This document shows positions 1 to 7,081 of a stretch of DNA of 35,332 nt, piece after piece (positions within the stretch are counted from its first letter, which is position 1; each line of letters begins with the position of its first letter). The notes beneath the pieces are model-generated. The model made no database searches, was not told the origin of the DNA, and saw nothing but the letters and a program-made list of their open reading frames with translations. Source of the stretch: JAYWIG01 sp043789035 (GTDB lineage Bacteria; Pseudomonadota; Gammaproteobacteria; Burkholderiales; Burkholderiaceae_E). The position numbers and the translations under genes were made by a program. The stretch lies in NCBI GenBank assembly GCA_043789035.1, contig JAYWIG010000285.1:1-35332 (forward strand), written 5' to 3'.

Positions 1-53
1 GTGCTTAATCCACGAGACCTTTCAGTGCTTGTGGCTCGAATTTCACCCGCAGA

Positions 54-710
54 GTGGCGGTTGATCAGCACCAAGTCGAATTGAAGCTCTCTCGATTCGT
101 CGCTGCAGTCAGTGTATTTTTTGGCACTAGCCTACAAGTAGCAGCCCAGCCCATCGACCCAAGCTGCGCTGATGTTGCAAAGGCGATTGATCTGCTTCGG
201 AAGCAGCCTTGGGTGCTTGTCAGGGGTACAGTTAACCAAGGAGTGCATCCGGAGCTCTACACATCAATGTCATCCGCGTTACTAGGCGGCAGACAACAGA
301 TCCGCATACTTGATGGAGAGCAATTCAGCAGCAATGTCGAAGGCTTTGACAAAAGCACGTTGGACAACATCATTGGCGCTTCTGAGCTGCACCCTGATAC
401 ACCCTGCGATCAAATTAAACTTAATTCGACGTCAGAGAAAAACAACCTCGTCGAATATACCTATAGCACCAAAGTTACACGCGCAGATGCTCACTTCCAT
501 ATTTGGATTTCGCGTAGCTCTGGCTTACCAGTCAGAGTTCAGATTGATGGGCCACAACTTTTATATCGAAGATCGTTGAGCCGGCCAAGCAAGCCACCGC
601 AGGTGATGCTTTGGCCTAACGGCTTACGCTATTACGAAACAAGAGAGTATGTTTTTGGCGAGTCCAAAGTAAACCAATGGTTAGCAGATAATCAAATAAA
701 AAAACCGTGA
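54..710 (+). CDS. Hypothetical exported protein
   Basis: I do not recognise this family. The frame is open from base 9, after an in-frame TAA at 6-8, so the gene is complete here. A GTG at 54 gives 218 residues, but a TTG at 81 gives a cleaner signal peptide beginning MKLSRFVAAVSVFF and ending near QVAAQ; neither start has a convincing ribosome binding site. The mature part contains two cysteines (around residues 38 and 118 counted from the GTG) that could form a disulfide, and is rich in beta-prone segments. Its size and make-up are compatible with a periplasmic LolA/RseB-like fold, but this is only a guess. It stands 38 bases upstream of the hydroxyisourate hydrolase-like gene on the same strand. 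Existence of the gene is fairly sure, function unknown. Confidence 0.6.
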   Translation: MAVDQHQVELKLSRFVAAVSVFFGTSLQVAAQPIDPSCADVAKAIDLLRKQPWVLVRGTVNQGVHPELYTSMSSALLGGRQQIRILDGEQFSSNVEGFDKSTLDNIIGASELHPDTPCDQIKLNSTSEKNNLVEYTYSTKVTRADAHFHIWISRSSGLPVRVQIDGPQLLYRRSLSRPSKPPQVMLWPNGLRYYETREYVFGESKVNQWLADNQIKKP

Positions 711-748
711 GCTATATTAGAAGCTATTGATTTAAATTACGAGGTTTT

Positions 749-1093
749 ATGCCAGGCATCTCAATTCATGTGGTCGATGTGTCACGCGGTAAAGTTGCTC
801 AAGGCATGCGCGTATCGTTGGTTGAAGTAGCATCTAATCGCGTGATTGCCGATAGTCTTATTGGGGCTAATGGCTTACTCGATTCGCCGGCGCTTGCTCA
901 AACCTTTGTTACTGGTTTTTATGAAGCTCAGTTCTACGCGGGCGATTTCTTTGCCGCGCAAAACTTAGCAAGCGTTGTACCTTTTCTCGACGTGATTACT
1001 TACCGCTTTGGAATTGGCTCACCTCAGGAACACTATCACTTGCCCATGAAACTTACTCCATGGGGGTATTCATGCTTTAGAGGCGGGGCATAG
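749..1093 (+). CDS. 5-hydroxyisourate hydrolase-like (transthyretin-related) protein
   Basis: A 114-residue protein of the transthyretin-like family, whose classical members hydrolyse 5-hydroxyisourate in uric acid breakdown. The N-terminal ISIHVVD segment supplies the first active-site histidine (H7), and the late EHYHLP segment supplies the second. A GAGG ribosome binding site lies at 741-744 just before the ATG. Two family signatures are altered: the arginine of the usual DGR motif is Leu (NGLLDSP, from GCTAATGGCTTACTC near 868), and the C-terminal YRGS is FRGGA. There are no other purine catabolism genes nearby, so the substrate should not be assumed. No signal peptide is visible, so the protein is probably cytoplasmic. 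A terminator follows at 1131-1157. Family assignment is firm; catalytic activity on hydroxyisourate is doubtful. Confidence 0.85.
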   Translation: MPGISIHVVDVSRGKVAQGMRVSLVEVASNRVIADSLIGANGLLDSPALAQTFVTGFYEAQFYAGDFFAAQNLASVVPFLDVITYRFGIGSPQEHYHLPMKLTPWGYSCFRGGA

Positions 1094-1130
1094 CGATAGC
1101 AATCTTCGCATCACTCAAGAGCACCCCGGG

Positions 1131-1157
1131 AAAGCGCTTCATTTATCCGCGCTTTTT
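1131..1157 (+). terminator. Intrinsic terminator after the hydroxyisourate hydrolase-like gene
   Basis: A 7-bp perfect stem, aaagcgc (1131-1137) and gcgcttt (1149-1155), encloses an 11-nt loop and runs into TTTTT (1153-1157) in the plus direction. It sits between two convergent genes and its T-run overlaps the stop codon of the minus-strand Rid gene. In the minus direction no U-run follows, so it should act mainly on the plus-strand transcript. Confidence 0.6.
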
Positions 1158-1542
1158 AAACGACCGCAATCACTTCGACTTCGAGCATCATATCTTCATG
1201 CACTAAGCCCGGCGTAGCAACTAACGTACTAGCGGGCAAATGATCTCCAAGATAGCGCCCTCTAATGTCGCGAAATGTCTTCACTCTTGTGCCAGTTAAG
1301 TCACGCACATAGGTATTCATTTTGACGATGTGATGAAATGTCGCGCCACTGGCCGAAAGTGCTACCTTCAAATTTTCAAACACTTGAACCGTTTGCTCAG
1401 AGAAAGTAGTACCGACTATCTCGCCAGCTTGATTCGTTGCTACTTGGCCTGAAACAAAAACCATTCGCCCAGAATTGACGCTCGCAACATGCGAATAAGA
1501 GCCCTTCGATAGGCTGGGGGGATTGATAAAGTCGACACTCAT
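1156..1542 (-). CDS. Rid family protein (YjgF/YER057c/UK114) lacking the catalytic arginine
   Basis: A 128-residue member of the Rid superfamily; RidA itself deaminates reactive enamines and imines released by PLP enzymes. The family core is recognisable: VFVSGQVA near residue 29, the NLKVALSASGA helix, and the C-terminal LEVEVIAV strand. At the position of the catalytic Arg105 of RidA (usual PAR-S/T) this protein reads PAST, with Ser105. Known Rid subfamilies without this arginine do not show classic imine deaminase activity, so the role is probably different and may be tied to the catabolic substrate of its operon. It is the last gene of the minus-strand operon, 16 bases after the second Bug receptor gene. 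Its stop codon overlaps the T-run of a convergent terminator. Confidence 0.88.
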   Translation of the reverse strand: MSVDFINPPSLSKGSYSHVASVNSGRMVFVSGQVATNQAGEIVGTTFSEQTVQVFENLKVALSASGATFHHIVKMNTYVRDLTGTRVKTFRDIRGRYLGDHLPASTLVATPGLVHEDMMLEVEVIAVV

Positions 1543-1558
1543 GAGGCTCTCCTAGCGA

Positions 1559-2575
1559 TTAATCAATGGTAATGCCATTCGTTTTAATAAGCTCAGCAAA
1601 TTTTATGGTTTCGTCGCGAATAAACTTTTTAAATGTTTCAGGCGACATCGGCTTAGCAGTAAAGCCTTGCGCTTGTAGTTTTGCGAGCACCGCCGGAGCC
1701 TGCAATACTGCCAGCACTTCTTTATTTAGATAATTCACTATTGATGGCGGCGTACCGACTGGGGCAAGCAACCCCAGCCACGTTACCGCTTCAAAACCGG
1801 GCAGCCCAGATTCGGCCAAGGTCGGCAAATCAGGCTGTAATTCTGATCTCGACAAGCTAGTCACTGCCAAAGCTTTTGCCTGCCCATTTTTTGCAAACGC
1901 GAGCGCTGTCGTCATATTGTCGAATTGCATATCGATTTGGCCACCTGCCAAGTCAACTAATGATTGGCTACTACCTTTATAGGGAACATGTACCGCTTTC
2001 GCATTAATACGGTTGAGGAGCATGAGCGTGGTTAGGTGCTGAGAAGTGCCATTGCCGCTAGTACCGTAGGAGAGCGCATCAGGTTTAGCTTTAAGCAGAG
2101 TAACAAGTTCTTGCGCCGTTCGGACACCGGTTTTATTGCCTGCCAAAAGAACCAACGGTGTGCTGGCTAATTGGGTAATAGGTGCAAAGTCTTTATCAAC
2201 GTCGTAACTGATTTTTTTCAACAAACTCGGATTGACAGACAGTGCAGTTTGCGTGCCTAGCAAAAGCGTTAGGCCATCACCTTTAGCGCGGGCTACAAAT
2301 TCTGTACCAATGCCCCCTCCCGCACCGGCTTTATTATCAACCACCACAACGGTTGCCCAGCGCTTGCCTAATTCGTCAGCTAACAAACGACCGATGATAT
2401 CTGTCGCTCCGCCTGGCGCAAACGGAACAACAATCACAACCCGGCCCGCACCGGGGTAGGGCGGATTGATATTCTGGGCACTGGCACTTGCCATAGACAA
2501 CCCAAAAGTCGTTGCAATCATTCCTAACGAAAAACAACTCGGCCAAATATAGGAAGAAATTAGTTTTCTAAACAT
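1559..2575 (-). CDS. Bug-family tripartite tricarboxylate transporter substrate-binding protein (second of two)
   Basis: A periplasmic solute receptor of the Bug/TctC family, about 338 residues, which would bind a small carboxylate. I chose the ATG at 2575: it gives a signal peptide (MFRKLISSYIWPS... ending ASASAQ) and is preceded by AAGG about ten bases upstream. The longer frame back to 2749 overlaps the upstream gene and adds a non-signal leader. Diagnostic segments are VPFAPGGATDIIGR and YGTSGNGTSQHL, followed by VPYKGSSQSLVDLAGGQID, all typical of the family's carboxylate-binding loops. It lies 16 bases after a paralogous receptor gene, so the pair is a tandem duplication. No TctA or TctB membrane subunit is encoded nearby, so both are orphan receptors that must use a transporter elsewhere or act in sensing. 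The ligand cannot be read from the sequence. Confidence 0.92.
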   Translation of the reverse strand: MFRKLISSYIWPSCFSLGMIATTFGLSMASASAQNINPPYPGAGRVVIVVPFAPGGATDIIGRLLADELGKRWATVVVVDNKAGAGGGIGTEFVARAKGDGLTLLLGTQTALSVNPSLLKKISYDVDKDFAPITQLASTPLVLLAGNKTGVRTAQELVTLLKAKPDALSYGTSGNGTSQHLTTLMLLNRINAKAVHVPYKGSSQSLVDLAGGQIDMQFDNMTTALAFAKNGQAKALAVTSLSRSELQPDLPTLAESGLPGFEAVTWLGLLAPVGTPPSIVNYLNKEVLAVLQAPAVLAKLQAQGFTAKPMSPETFKKFIRDETIKFAELIKTNGITID

Positions 2576-2591
2576 CGCTTTTATTACCTTG

Positions 2592-3581
2592 TTATTCGGC
2601 CTGTATGCCAGCGTCTTTAATGACCTTACCCCACTTAACAATCTCCGCTTGCTGAAACTCTGAGAACTGTGCGGCGAGTCGCCCATCTGGCTCAACACCC
2701 ATGGTTCGCAGCTTTTCTTGCACCTCGGCGGATGCCAATATTGCAGCAATTTCTTTGGCTAATCTATCGACCACCGCAGTCGGGGTACCCGCAGGCGCAA
2801 ACACACCCTGCCAAGACTGCATTTCGAAACCCGGAACGCCAGCCTCTGCGAGCGTCGGTACACCCGACAGACTTGCTAAACGACTTTTTGATGTCACTCC
2901 CAATATTTTTACGCGTTTACTATCTACCATCGGTTTTGCAGCGGCAACAGTTTCAAACACCATATCAATTTGGCCACCCACCAAGTCCACCATTGCTTGT
3001 GAACCACCCTTATAAACGATTTGTCTAAGTTTAGTGCCAGTGATGCTTTGAAATAATTGCCCCGATAGATGCTGTGAAGTACCCGCACCAGCGGTGCCAT
3101 AGGTAAAGTTATCAGGATTGGCTTTAAGTTCAGCAATCACCTGTGCGACCGAGTTGAAACGACTATTAGCCGGCACGACCAATACGTTGCTGACCATGCC
3201 AACCAAGCTAACTGGGGCAAAGTCTTTCACCGGGTCATAGCCCAAGGCTTTAGTAAAAAACGGATTAACAGCGTGCGTTGTGATTGTTCCTCCCATGATT
3301 GTGTAGCCATCAGCGGGCGCTTTAGCAACGACTTGAGTGCCCAAAATTCCCGATACCCCAGGGCGATTTTCAACAACCACGGGTTGGCCTAACTTCTCAG
3401 TTAATTGTTGCGATATCAAACGAGCCACCCCATCTGATACGCCCCCAGAGGCGAAAGGAACGATATATTTGATGGGCTTGTTTGGCCAAGCAGATTGCGA
3501 TGTCGCAGTGCCCGGGCCAAAGCAAAGCAATACTGCCGTAGCCAAGGGGATGACGTAGTACCGAACAATGTTTTTGAGCAT
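2592..3581 (-). CDS. Bug-family tripartite tricarboxylate transporter substrate-binding protein (first of two)
   Basis: A 329-residue exported receptor with a signal peptide (MLKNIVRYYVIPLATAVLL, cleavage near TATSQS). The family segments are VPFASGGVSDGVARLI, YGTAGAGTSQHLSG and YKGGSQAMVDLVGGQID, matching in order and spacing those of the downstream paralogue. In the Bug family these loops hold two water molecules and the carboxylate of the ligand. The gene follows the iron-type alcohol dehydrogenase by 18 bases and precedes the second receptor by 16 bases, so all belong to one transcript with the Rid gene. This context suggests uptake of an organic acid or hydroxyacid that the dehydrogenase then handles; the compound itself is not deducible. 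Confidence 0.92.
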   Translation of the reverse strand: MLKNIVRYYVIPLATAVLLCFGPGTATSQSAWPNKPIKYIVPFASGGVSDGVARLISQQLTEKLGQPVVVENRPGVSGILGTQVVAKAPADGYTIMGGTITTHAVNPFFTKALGYDPVKDFAPVSLVGMVSNVLVVPANSRFNSVAQVIAELKANPDNFTYGTAGAGTSQHLSGQLFQSITGTKLRQIVYKGGSQAMVDLVGGQIDMVFETVAAAKPMVDSKRVKILGVTSKSRLASLSGVPTLAEAGVPGFEMQSWQGVFAPAGTPTAVVDRLAKEIAAILASAEVQEKLRTMGVEPDGRLAAQFSEFQQAEIVKWGKVIKDAGIQAE

Positions 3582-3599
3582 AGGTAAACCAGTTCTAAA

Positions 3600-4742
3600 T
3601 TAAAGCTTCATCGATTCGGCAAGTAATTCTTTGTACTCCTCACGAGTTGCAATGCGTGGGCCAGTCTTATGGCAATGATCTGCCATCGCTCCGTCGATAA
3701 TCTTCTCGTAAAGATCGTTGGTTACGCCCATTTCAGCCAAGCCTTTAGGCAGGCCTAAGCGATGCACCATGTCTTGCAAAGCGGGAATCACATCGCTGCC
3801 TGACGCAAGGTTCATCGCTTGAGCCATGCGATTAAGCCTTTCGTCTGCTTTAATACTTTCAGCCACCGCATTAAAACCCACAACCGCAGGCAAAAACATT
3901 GCATTTAGCGTACCGTGGTGCAAGCGAGGGTTCACCCCCCCTAAACTATGCGATAGGCTGTGCACGCTACCCAACCCTTTTTGGAACGCCATCGCGCCTT
4001 GCATGCTAGCACTCATCAAGTGAAAGCGAGCCTCTGCATCAGCACCGTTTTTCGTCGCTCGTTCGATATGAGCCCAGCCCCTTCGAAGGCCGTCGAGCGC
4101 AATACCATCAGCCGGCGGGTTAAAGCTTGGTGCCATAAAGGTCTCAATGCAATGGGCAATCGCATCCATACCTGTCGCAGCAGTCAACCCAGCGGGTAAG
4201 CCAAGGGTAAGTTGTGGGTCGCAGATGGCGGCTTTAGGCACCAGGTGCCAGCTATGAAAACCGAGTTTTCGACCATCTTCCACAATCACAATCGCGCCAC
4301 GAGCGACTTCTGATCCGGTACCGCTGGTCGTAGGCACCGCAATGATTGGGGCGACTGCATCAGTGATGCGAGCTGACCCGCCTTCGATGGTGGCATAAGT
4401 CTTTAGGGCTCCGCCATGCGTAGCAATAATCGCAATAGCTTTAGCGCAATCAATTGCTGAGCCACCACCCACTGCAATCACGCCGTCGCATTGTGCGGCT
4501 CGATAGGCGAGCGACCCAGCCTGTACCGCAGTCTCGGTCGGGTTGCTAGGCACATCATCGAATATAGCCGCTGGTTGTGCGCCCAACGCTGCTATGGTTT
4601 TGTCCACGATGCCAGCCGCACGCACGCCTTTATCTGTCACGATCATCGGGCGCGTAATGCCCACGCGCTCGCATTCAGATTTCAGCGTGGCAATAGCGCC
4701 ATGGTCAAACTGAATGTGGGTGAGGTAGTAAATAAAAGCCAT
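3600..4742 (-). CDS. Iron-containing (group III) alcohol dehydrogenase
   Basis: A 380-residue cytoplasmic NAD(P)-dependent dehydrogenase of the iron-type family. The nucleotide-binding GGGSAIDCAKA lies at 92-102 and the PTTSGTGSE signature at 137-145. The metal ligands fit the family spacing: Asp193 and His197 in GMDAIAHCIE, His261 in the HSLSHSLGG stretch and His275 in LHHGTLNAM. Family members oxidise or reduce simple alcohols, 4-hydroxybutyrate or maleylacetate; the sequence alone does not separate these. It is the first gene of the minus-strand operon with two Bug receptors and a Rid protein, so it is likely the catabolic enzyme for the transported ligand. The ATG at 4742 lacks a clear ribosome binding site (upstream TATACCTCACC), but no better start is seen. 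Confidence 0.9.
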   Translation of the reverse strand: MAFIYYLTHIQFDHGAIATLKSECERVGITRPMIVTDKGVRAAGIVDKTIAALGAQPAAIFDDVPSNPTETAVQAGSLAYRAAQCDGVIAVGGGSAIDCAKAIAIIATHGGALKTYATIEGGSARITDAVAPIIAVPTTSGTGSEVARGAIVIVEDGRKLGFHSWHLVPKAAICDPQLTLGLPAGLTAATGMDAIAHCIETFMAPSFNPPADGIALDGLRRGWAHIERATKNGADAEARFHLMSASMQGAMAFQKGLGSVHSLSHSLGGVNPRLHHGTLNAMFLPAVVGFNAVAESIKADERLNRMAQAMNLASGSDVIPALQDMVHRLGLPKGLAEMGVTNDLYEKIIDGAMADHCHKTGPRIATREEYKELLAESMKL

Positions 4743-5104
4743 GGTGAGGTATAAACCAAAGTTAGTTACGACGGCAATACTTTACACCTTTACTGCAGAA
4801 AGTTGCCCTCCAGCTTGATGCCAGCGCATTTGCGGCTGGGCAGAGGCATTGCGTTTATCGAAGATATTTTTGAGGTTGGCGTTTCCTGGCACTCGTAAAT
4901 CGTTTTCACAGCTTTTTGAGCATCGCGCCAAACAACTCGGCGCTCCCGGTTTAGAACTTGCCACACCCAGCGACGCGGTTTGTGGCGGCAATGATCCGGA
5001 CGATGTCTACGCGGACTACGTCGCTCGTTCAAACGTAAATAAGAATCATTCGCATATATAATCCTTTTTAACGCAGAATTTTCTTTGCCATTAAAGGACG
5101 AGTC
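4743..5104. other. Divergent intergenic region
   Basis: These 362 bases separate the minus-strand dehydrogenase operon from the plus-strand bacterioferritin operon. Short open frames exist on both strands, for example 4849-5061 plus and 4790-5134 minus, but none resembles a known protein, so I do not call them. The right end holds a Fur box and a perfect -10 element for the bacterioferritin promoter. The promoter of the minus-strand operon must also lie here but I could not place it with confidence. Confidence 0.6.
5038..5062 (+). promoter_or_regulatory. Fur box and -10 element upstream of bfr
   Basis: Bases 5038-5056 (AATAAGAATCATTCGCATA) match 16 of 19 positions of the Fur-type palindrome AATGAGAATCATTCTCATT. 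Directly downstream, 5057-5062 reads TATAAT, a perfect -10 hexamer; no good -35 is seen, so the Fur site occupies the core promoter. A transcript would start near 5069, giving a leader of about 36 bases that contains the AAAGGA ribosome binding site of bfr. This predicts iron-dependent repression of the whole downstream operon. Confidence 0.7.
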
Positions 5105-5581
5105 ATGAAGGGTGATGCAAAAGTAATAGAGCAATTGCAGGCGCAGCTTAAAAACGAGCTAACTGCTATTAATCAATATTTTTTGCACTATCGCATGCTT
5201 AAGCATTGGGGTTTAGACCGCCTGGCAAAAAAGGAATATAGCGAATCTATTGGCGAAATGAAGCACGCTGATCAGATCATGGATCGTATTTTCTCACTCG
5301 ATGGTTTGCCGAATCTACAAGATCTTGGCAAGTTAATGGTCGGCGAGACAGTGCCAGAGATACTTGGCTGCGACTTGAAAAGCGAGATGGGCGCACAAAG
5401 CACAATCAAGGCGGGCATCGCGCACTGCGAATCGGTGCATGACTATATTTCGCGTGATTTGCTTCGATCGATACTTGACGATACCGAAGAACACATTGAT
5501 TTTCTCGAAACGCAAATCGATCTGATCGAGAGGGTCGGATTGCAAAATTACTGTCAATCACAAATCACGAGCGAGGAATAA
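5105..5581 (+). CDS. bfr: Bacterioferritin
   Basis: A 158-residue subunit of the 24-mer heme-containing iron-storage shell. It aligns without gaps with E. coli Bfr from MKGD to the C-terminal GLQNY. Heme ligand Met52 is in the EMKHAD segment, and ferroxidase ligands Glu18, Glu51, His54, Glu94 and His130 are present. The sixth ligand, Glu127 in E. coli (DEEGH), is Thr127 here (DTEEH), with acidic residues at 128 and 129, so the dinuclear iron site may be modified. A strong AAAGGA ribosome binding site lies about eleven bases before the ATG. It is the first gene of the iron operon and is followed three bases later by bfd. Fur control is expected from the box at 5038-5056. Confidence 0.97.
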   Translation: MKGDAKVIEQLQAQLKNELTAINQYFLHYRMLKHWGLDRLAKKEYSESIGEMKHADQIMDRIFSLDGLPNLQDLGKLMVGETVPEILGCDLKSEMGAQSTIKAGIAHCESVHDYISRDLLRSILDDTEEHIDFLETQIDLIERVGLQNYCQSQITSEE

Positions 5582-5584
5582 GCC

Positions 5585-5794
5585 ATGATTGTTTGCGTCT
5601 GTAAACGAGTTTCAGACCGTGATATCGCACGATGCGCTAAAGCGGGAATGAGTTTTGACGATGCCCAATTCGAATTAGGCGTATCGACCCAATGCGGCAC
5701 TTGCGAGAGTTGCGCCAGAGAGGTGTTTACGCAGTGCGGCACCGAGCGAAACATTGCGTTTATTAGCAACGCGACGAATAAAAATCTTTCTTAA
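5585..5794 (+). CDS. bfd: Bacterioferritin-associated ferredoxin
   Basis: A 69-residue [2Fe-2S] protein that passes electrons to the heme of bacterioferritin so that stored ferric iron is released. The four cluster cysteines are Cys4 and Cys6 (VCVCKR) and Cys37 and Cys40 (QCGTC), the arrangement of the Bfd fold. Extra cysteines occur at 17 and 43. The hydrophilic tail after residue 55 is not conserved in the family. It begins three bases after the bfr stop, so the two are translationally linked. It is followed 16 bases later by the diheme cytochrome, which suggests that mobilising stored iron and the downstream redox chain are switched on together when iron is low. Confidence 0.95.
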   Translation: MIVCVCKRVSDRDIARCAKAGMSFDDAQFELGVSTQCGTCESCAREVFTQCGTERNIAFISNATNKNLS

Positions 5795-5810
5795 ACTTTT
5801 ACCTTTTTTA

Positions 5811-7061
5811 ATGAATGCTAATCATTCTTATTCGCAATTGTATTCACATTTGAAAAACATACCCCAACGATTTATCTATTCGCTCAGTATCTATACCCTC
5901 GTTAGTGCCTTAGCAAGCAGTTTACTTGGCTGCGGTAGTGGCGCCAGCAATACGGTTTCGCCAAGTAAAGCCGAAAAAATGAGCGATGCTGCACAACTGG
6001 GAGAATTAATATTCAAAGATATCACTCTATCTTCCTCAGGAAAAATGGCCTGTGCCAGTTGTCATGATTCGTCACATGGCCACGCATCGCCATTCGAAAC
6101 CGCCGTGGCATTTGGCGGTGCAGCCCTTGACCAACCTGGTGGACGCTCGCCCTCATCGATTCGTTACCTTAAGTTCAACGATGCGTTTCGCTTTGCTTCT
6201 GACGGAACACCAACCGGTGGATTTAACTGGGACGGTAGAGCTAATTCATTAGCCGAACAAGCTAAACGACCTTTTCTCAGCGCTAATGAAATGGCTAACG
6301 TTGATGCGACAGACGTTATCGCGAAAATCGCCCAATCGAGCTACGCAGAAAAGTTCCGCACGACCTTTGGTACAAATATCTTTAACTCCCCCGATACCGC
6401 CTTTGAACGAGTTACATTCGCCCTTGAGCGATATCAGAAGGAAGATCCAGATTTCGCCCCTTTTAATAGTAAGTTTGATGCATTTACTGCGGGTAAGGCT
6501 AAGCTTTCTGAGCAGGAGCTTAACGGGTTAGCGTTATTTAATCGCGCCGATAAAGGCAACTGCGCCGCATGTCACCCTAGTACAAAACCTAGCAATGCTC
6601 CAGCCGCATTATTCACAGACTTTACCTACGATAGTGTAGGTGTTCCTCGCAATAACGAGATTGCTATGAATGCTGATTCAAACTTTTTCGATATGGGTTT
6701 ATGCGGCCCAACTCGAAGCGACTTAACCGTTAAAACCGATAGCTGCGGCAAATTTAAAGTACCTAGCCTTCGCAACGCCGCCCTTCGAAAGCGCTTCTTC
6801 CACAACGGCCGTTTCGACTCTCTTACAGAGGTAGTTCGATTTTATGTGCAACGGGGCACCAACCCAGAAAAGTGGTACCCAAAAAGTCATGACGGTGGCA
6901 TCACAACATTCGACGATCTCCCAACCCAACTTCGAGTTAACGTCAACCAGACCGAAGGGCCTTATAACAGAGGCGTTGGACAAGTACCAGCGCTTACTGA
7001 GACAGACATCGCCGATGTAGTGGCATTCTTGGGAACGCTCACTGATGGCTATAAGCCTTAA
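5811..7061 (+). CDS. Diheme cytochrome c peroxidase/MauG-family lipoprotein
   Basis: About 416 residues with two c-type heme sites: CASCH at 81-85 and CAACH at 251-255. The FNWDGRANSL segment (138-147) is typical of the bacterial cytochrome c peroxidase/MauG superfamily, as is the late VPSLRNAALR stretch. The N-terminus ends in a lipobox (LLGC41), so the mature protein should be anchored to a membrane on the periplasmic side. Family members reduce hydrogen peroxide or oxidise proteins or cofactors; the exact substrate is open. Start choice is uncertain: ATG 5811 has no ribosome binding site, a TTG at 5850 would give a compact lipoprotein leader (MKNIPQRFIYSL), and a TTG at 5754 would overlap bfd. 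A Fur-like box lies across 5814-5832. Part of the bfr-to-membrane-protein operon. Confidence 0.88.
   Translation: MNANHSYSQLYSHLKNIPQRFIYSLSIYTLVSALASSLLGCGSGASNTVSPSKAEKMSDAAQLGELIFKDITLSSSGKMACASCHDSSHGHASPFETAVAFGGAALDQPGGRSPSSIRYLKFNDAFRFASDGTPTGGFNWDGRANSLAEQAKRPFLSANEMANVDATDVIAKIAQSSYAEKFRTTFGTNIFNSPDTAFERVTFALERYQKEDPDFAPFNSKFDAFTAGKAKLSEQELNGLALFNRADKGNCAACHPSTKPSNAPAALFTDFTYDSVGVPRNNEIAMNADSNFFDMGLCGPTRSDLTVKTDSCGKFKVPSLRNAALRKRFFHNGRFDSLTEVVRFYVQRGTNPEKWYPKSHDGGITTFDDLPTQLRVNVNQTEGPYNRGVGQVPALTETDIADVVAFLGTLTDGYKP
5814..5832 (+). promoter_or_regulatory. Second, internal Fur box at the start of the diheme cytochrome gene
   Basis: AATGCTAATCATTCTTATT matches 16 of 19 positions of the Fur-type palindrome AATGAGAATCATTCTCATT. 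Its right arm, read on the other strand, is AATAAGAAT, identical to the left arm of the box before bfr. It overlaps the first codons if translation starts at 5811, or lies just upstream if it starts at the TTG at 5850. It suggests a second iron-controlled promoter inside the operon, or a roadblock. No convincing -10/-35 pair was found around it. Confidence 0.55.
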
Positions 7062-7081
7062 ACTGACTATTGAAAAAGCTG

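Noticed and set aside
2576..2749. Longer N-terminus for the second Bug receptor
   Set aside because: It overlaps the first receptor gene and would bury a normal signal peptide with its own ribosome binding site.
4782..5134. Open frames on both strands between the dehydrogenase and bfr genes
   Set aside because: They resemble no family, lack ribosome binding sites, and the longest minus frame runs through the bfr promoter and into bfr.
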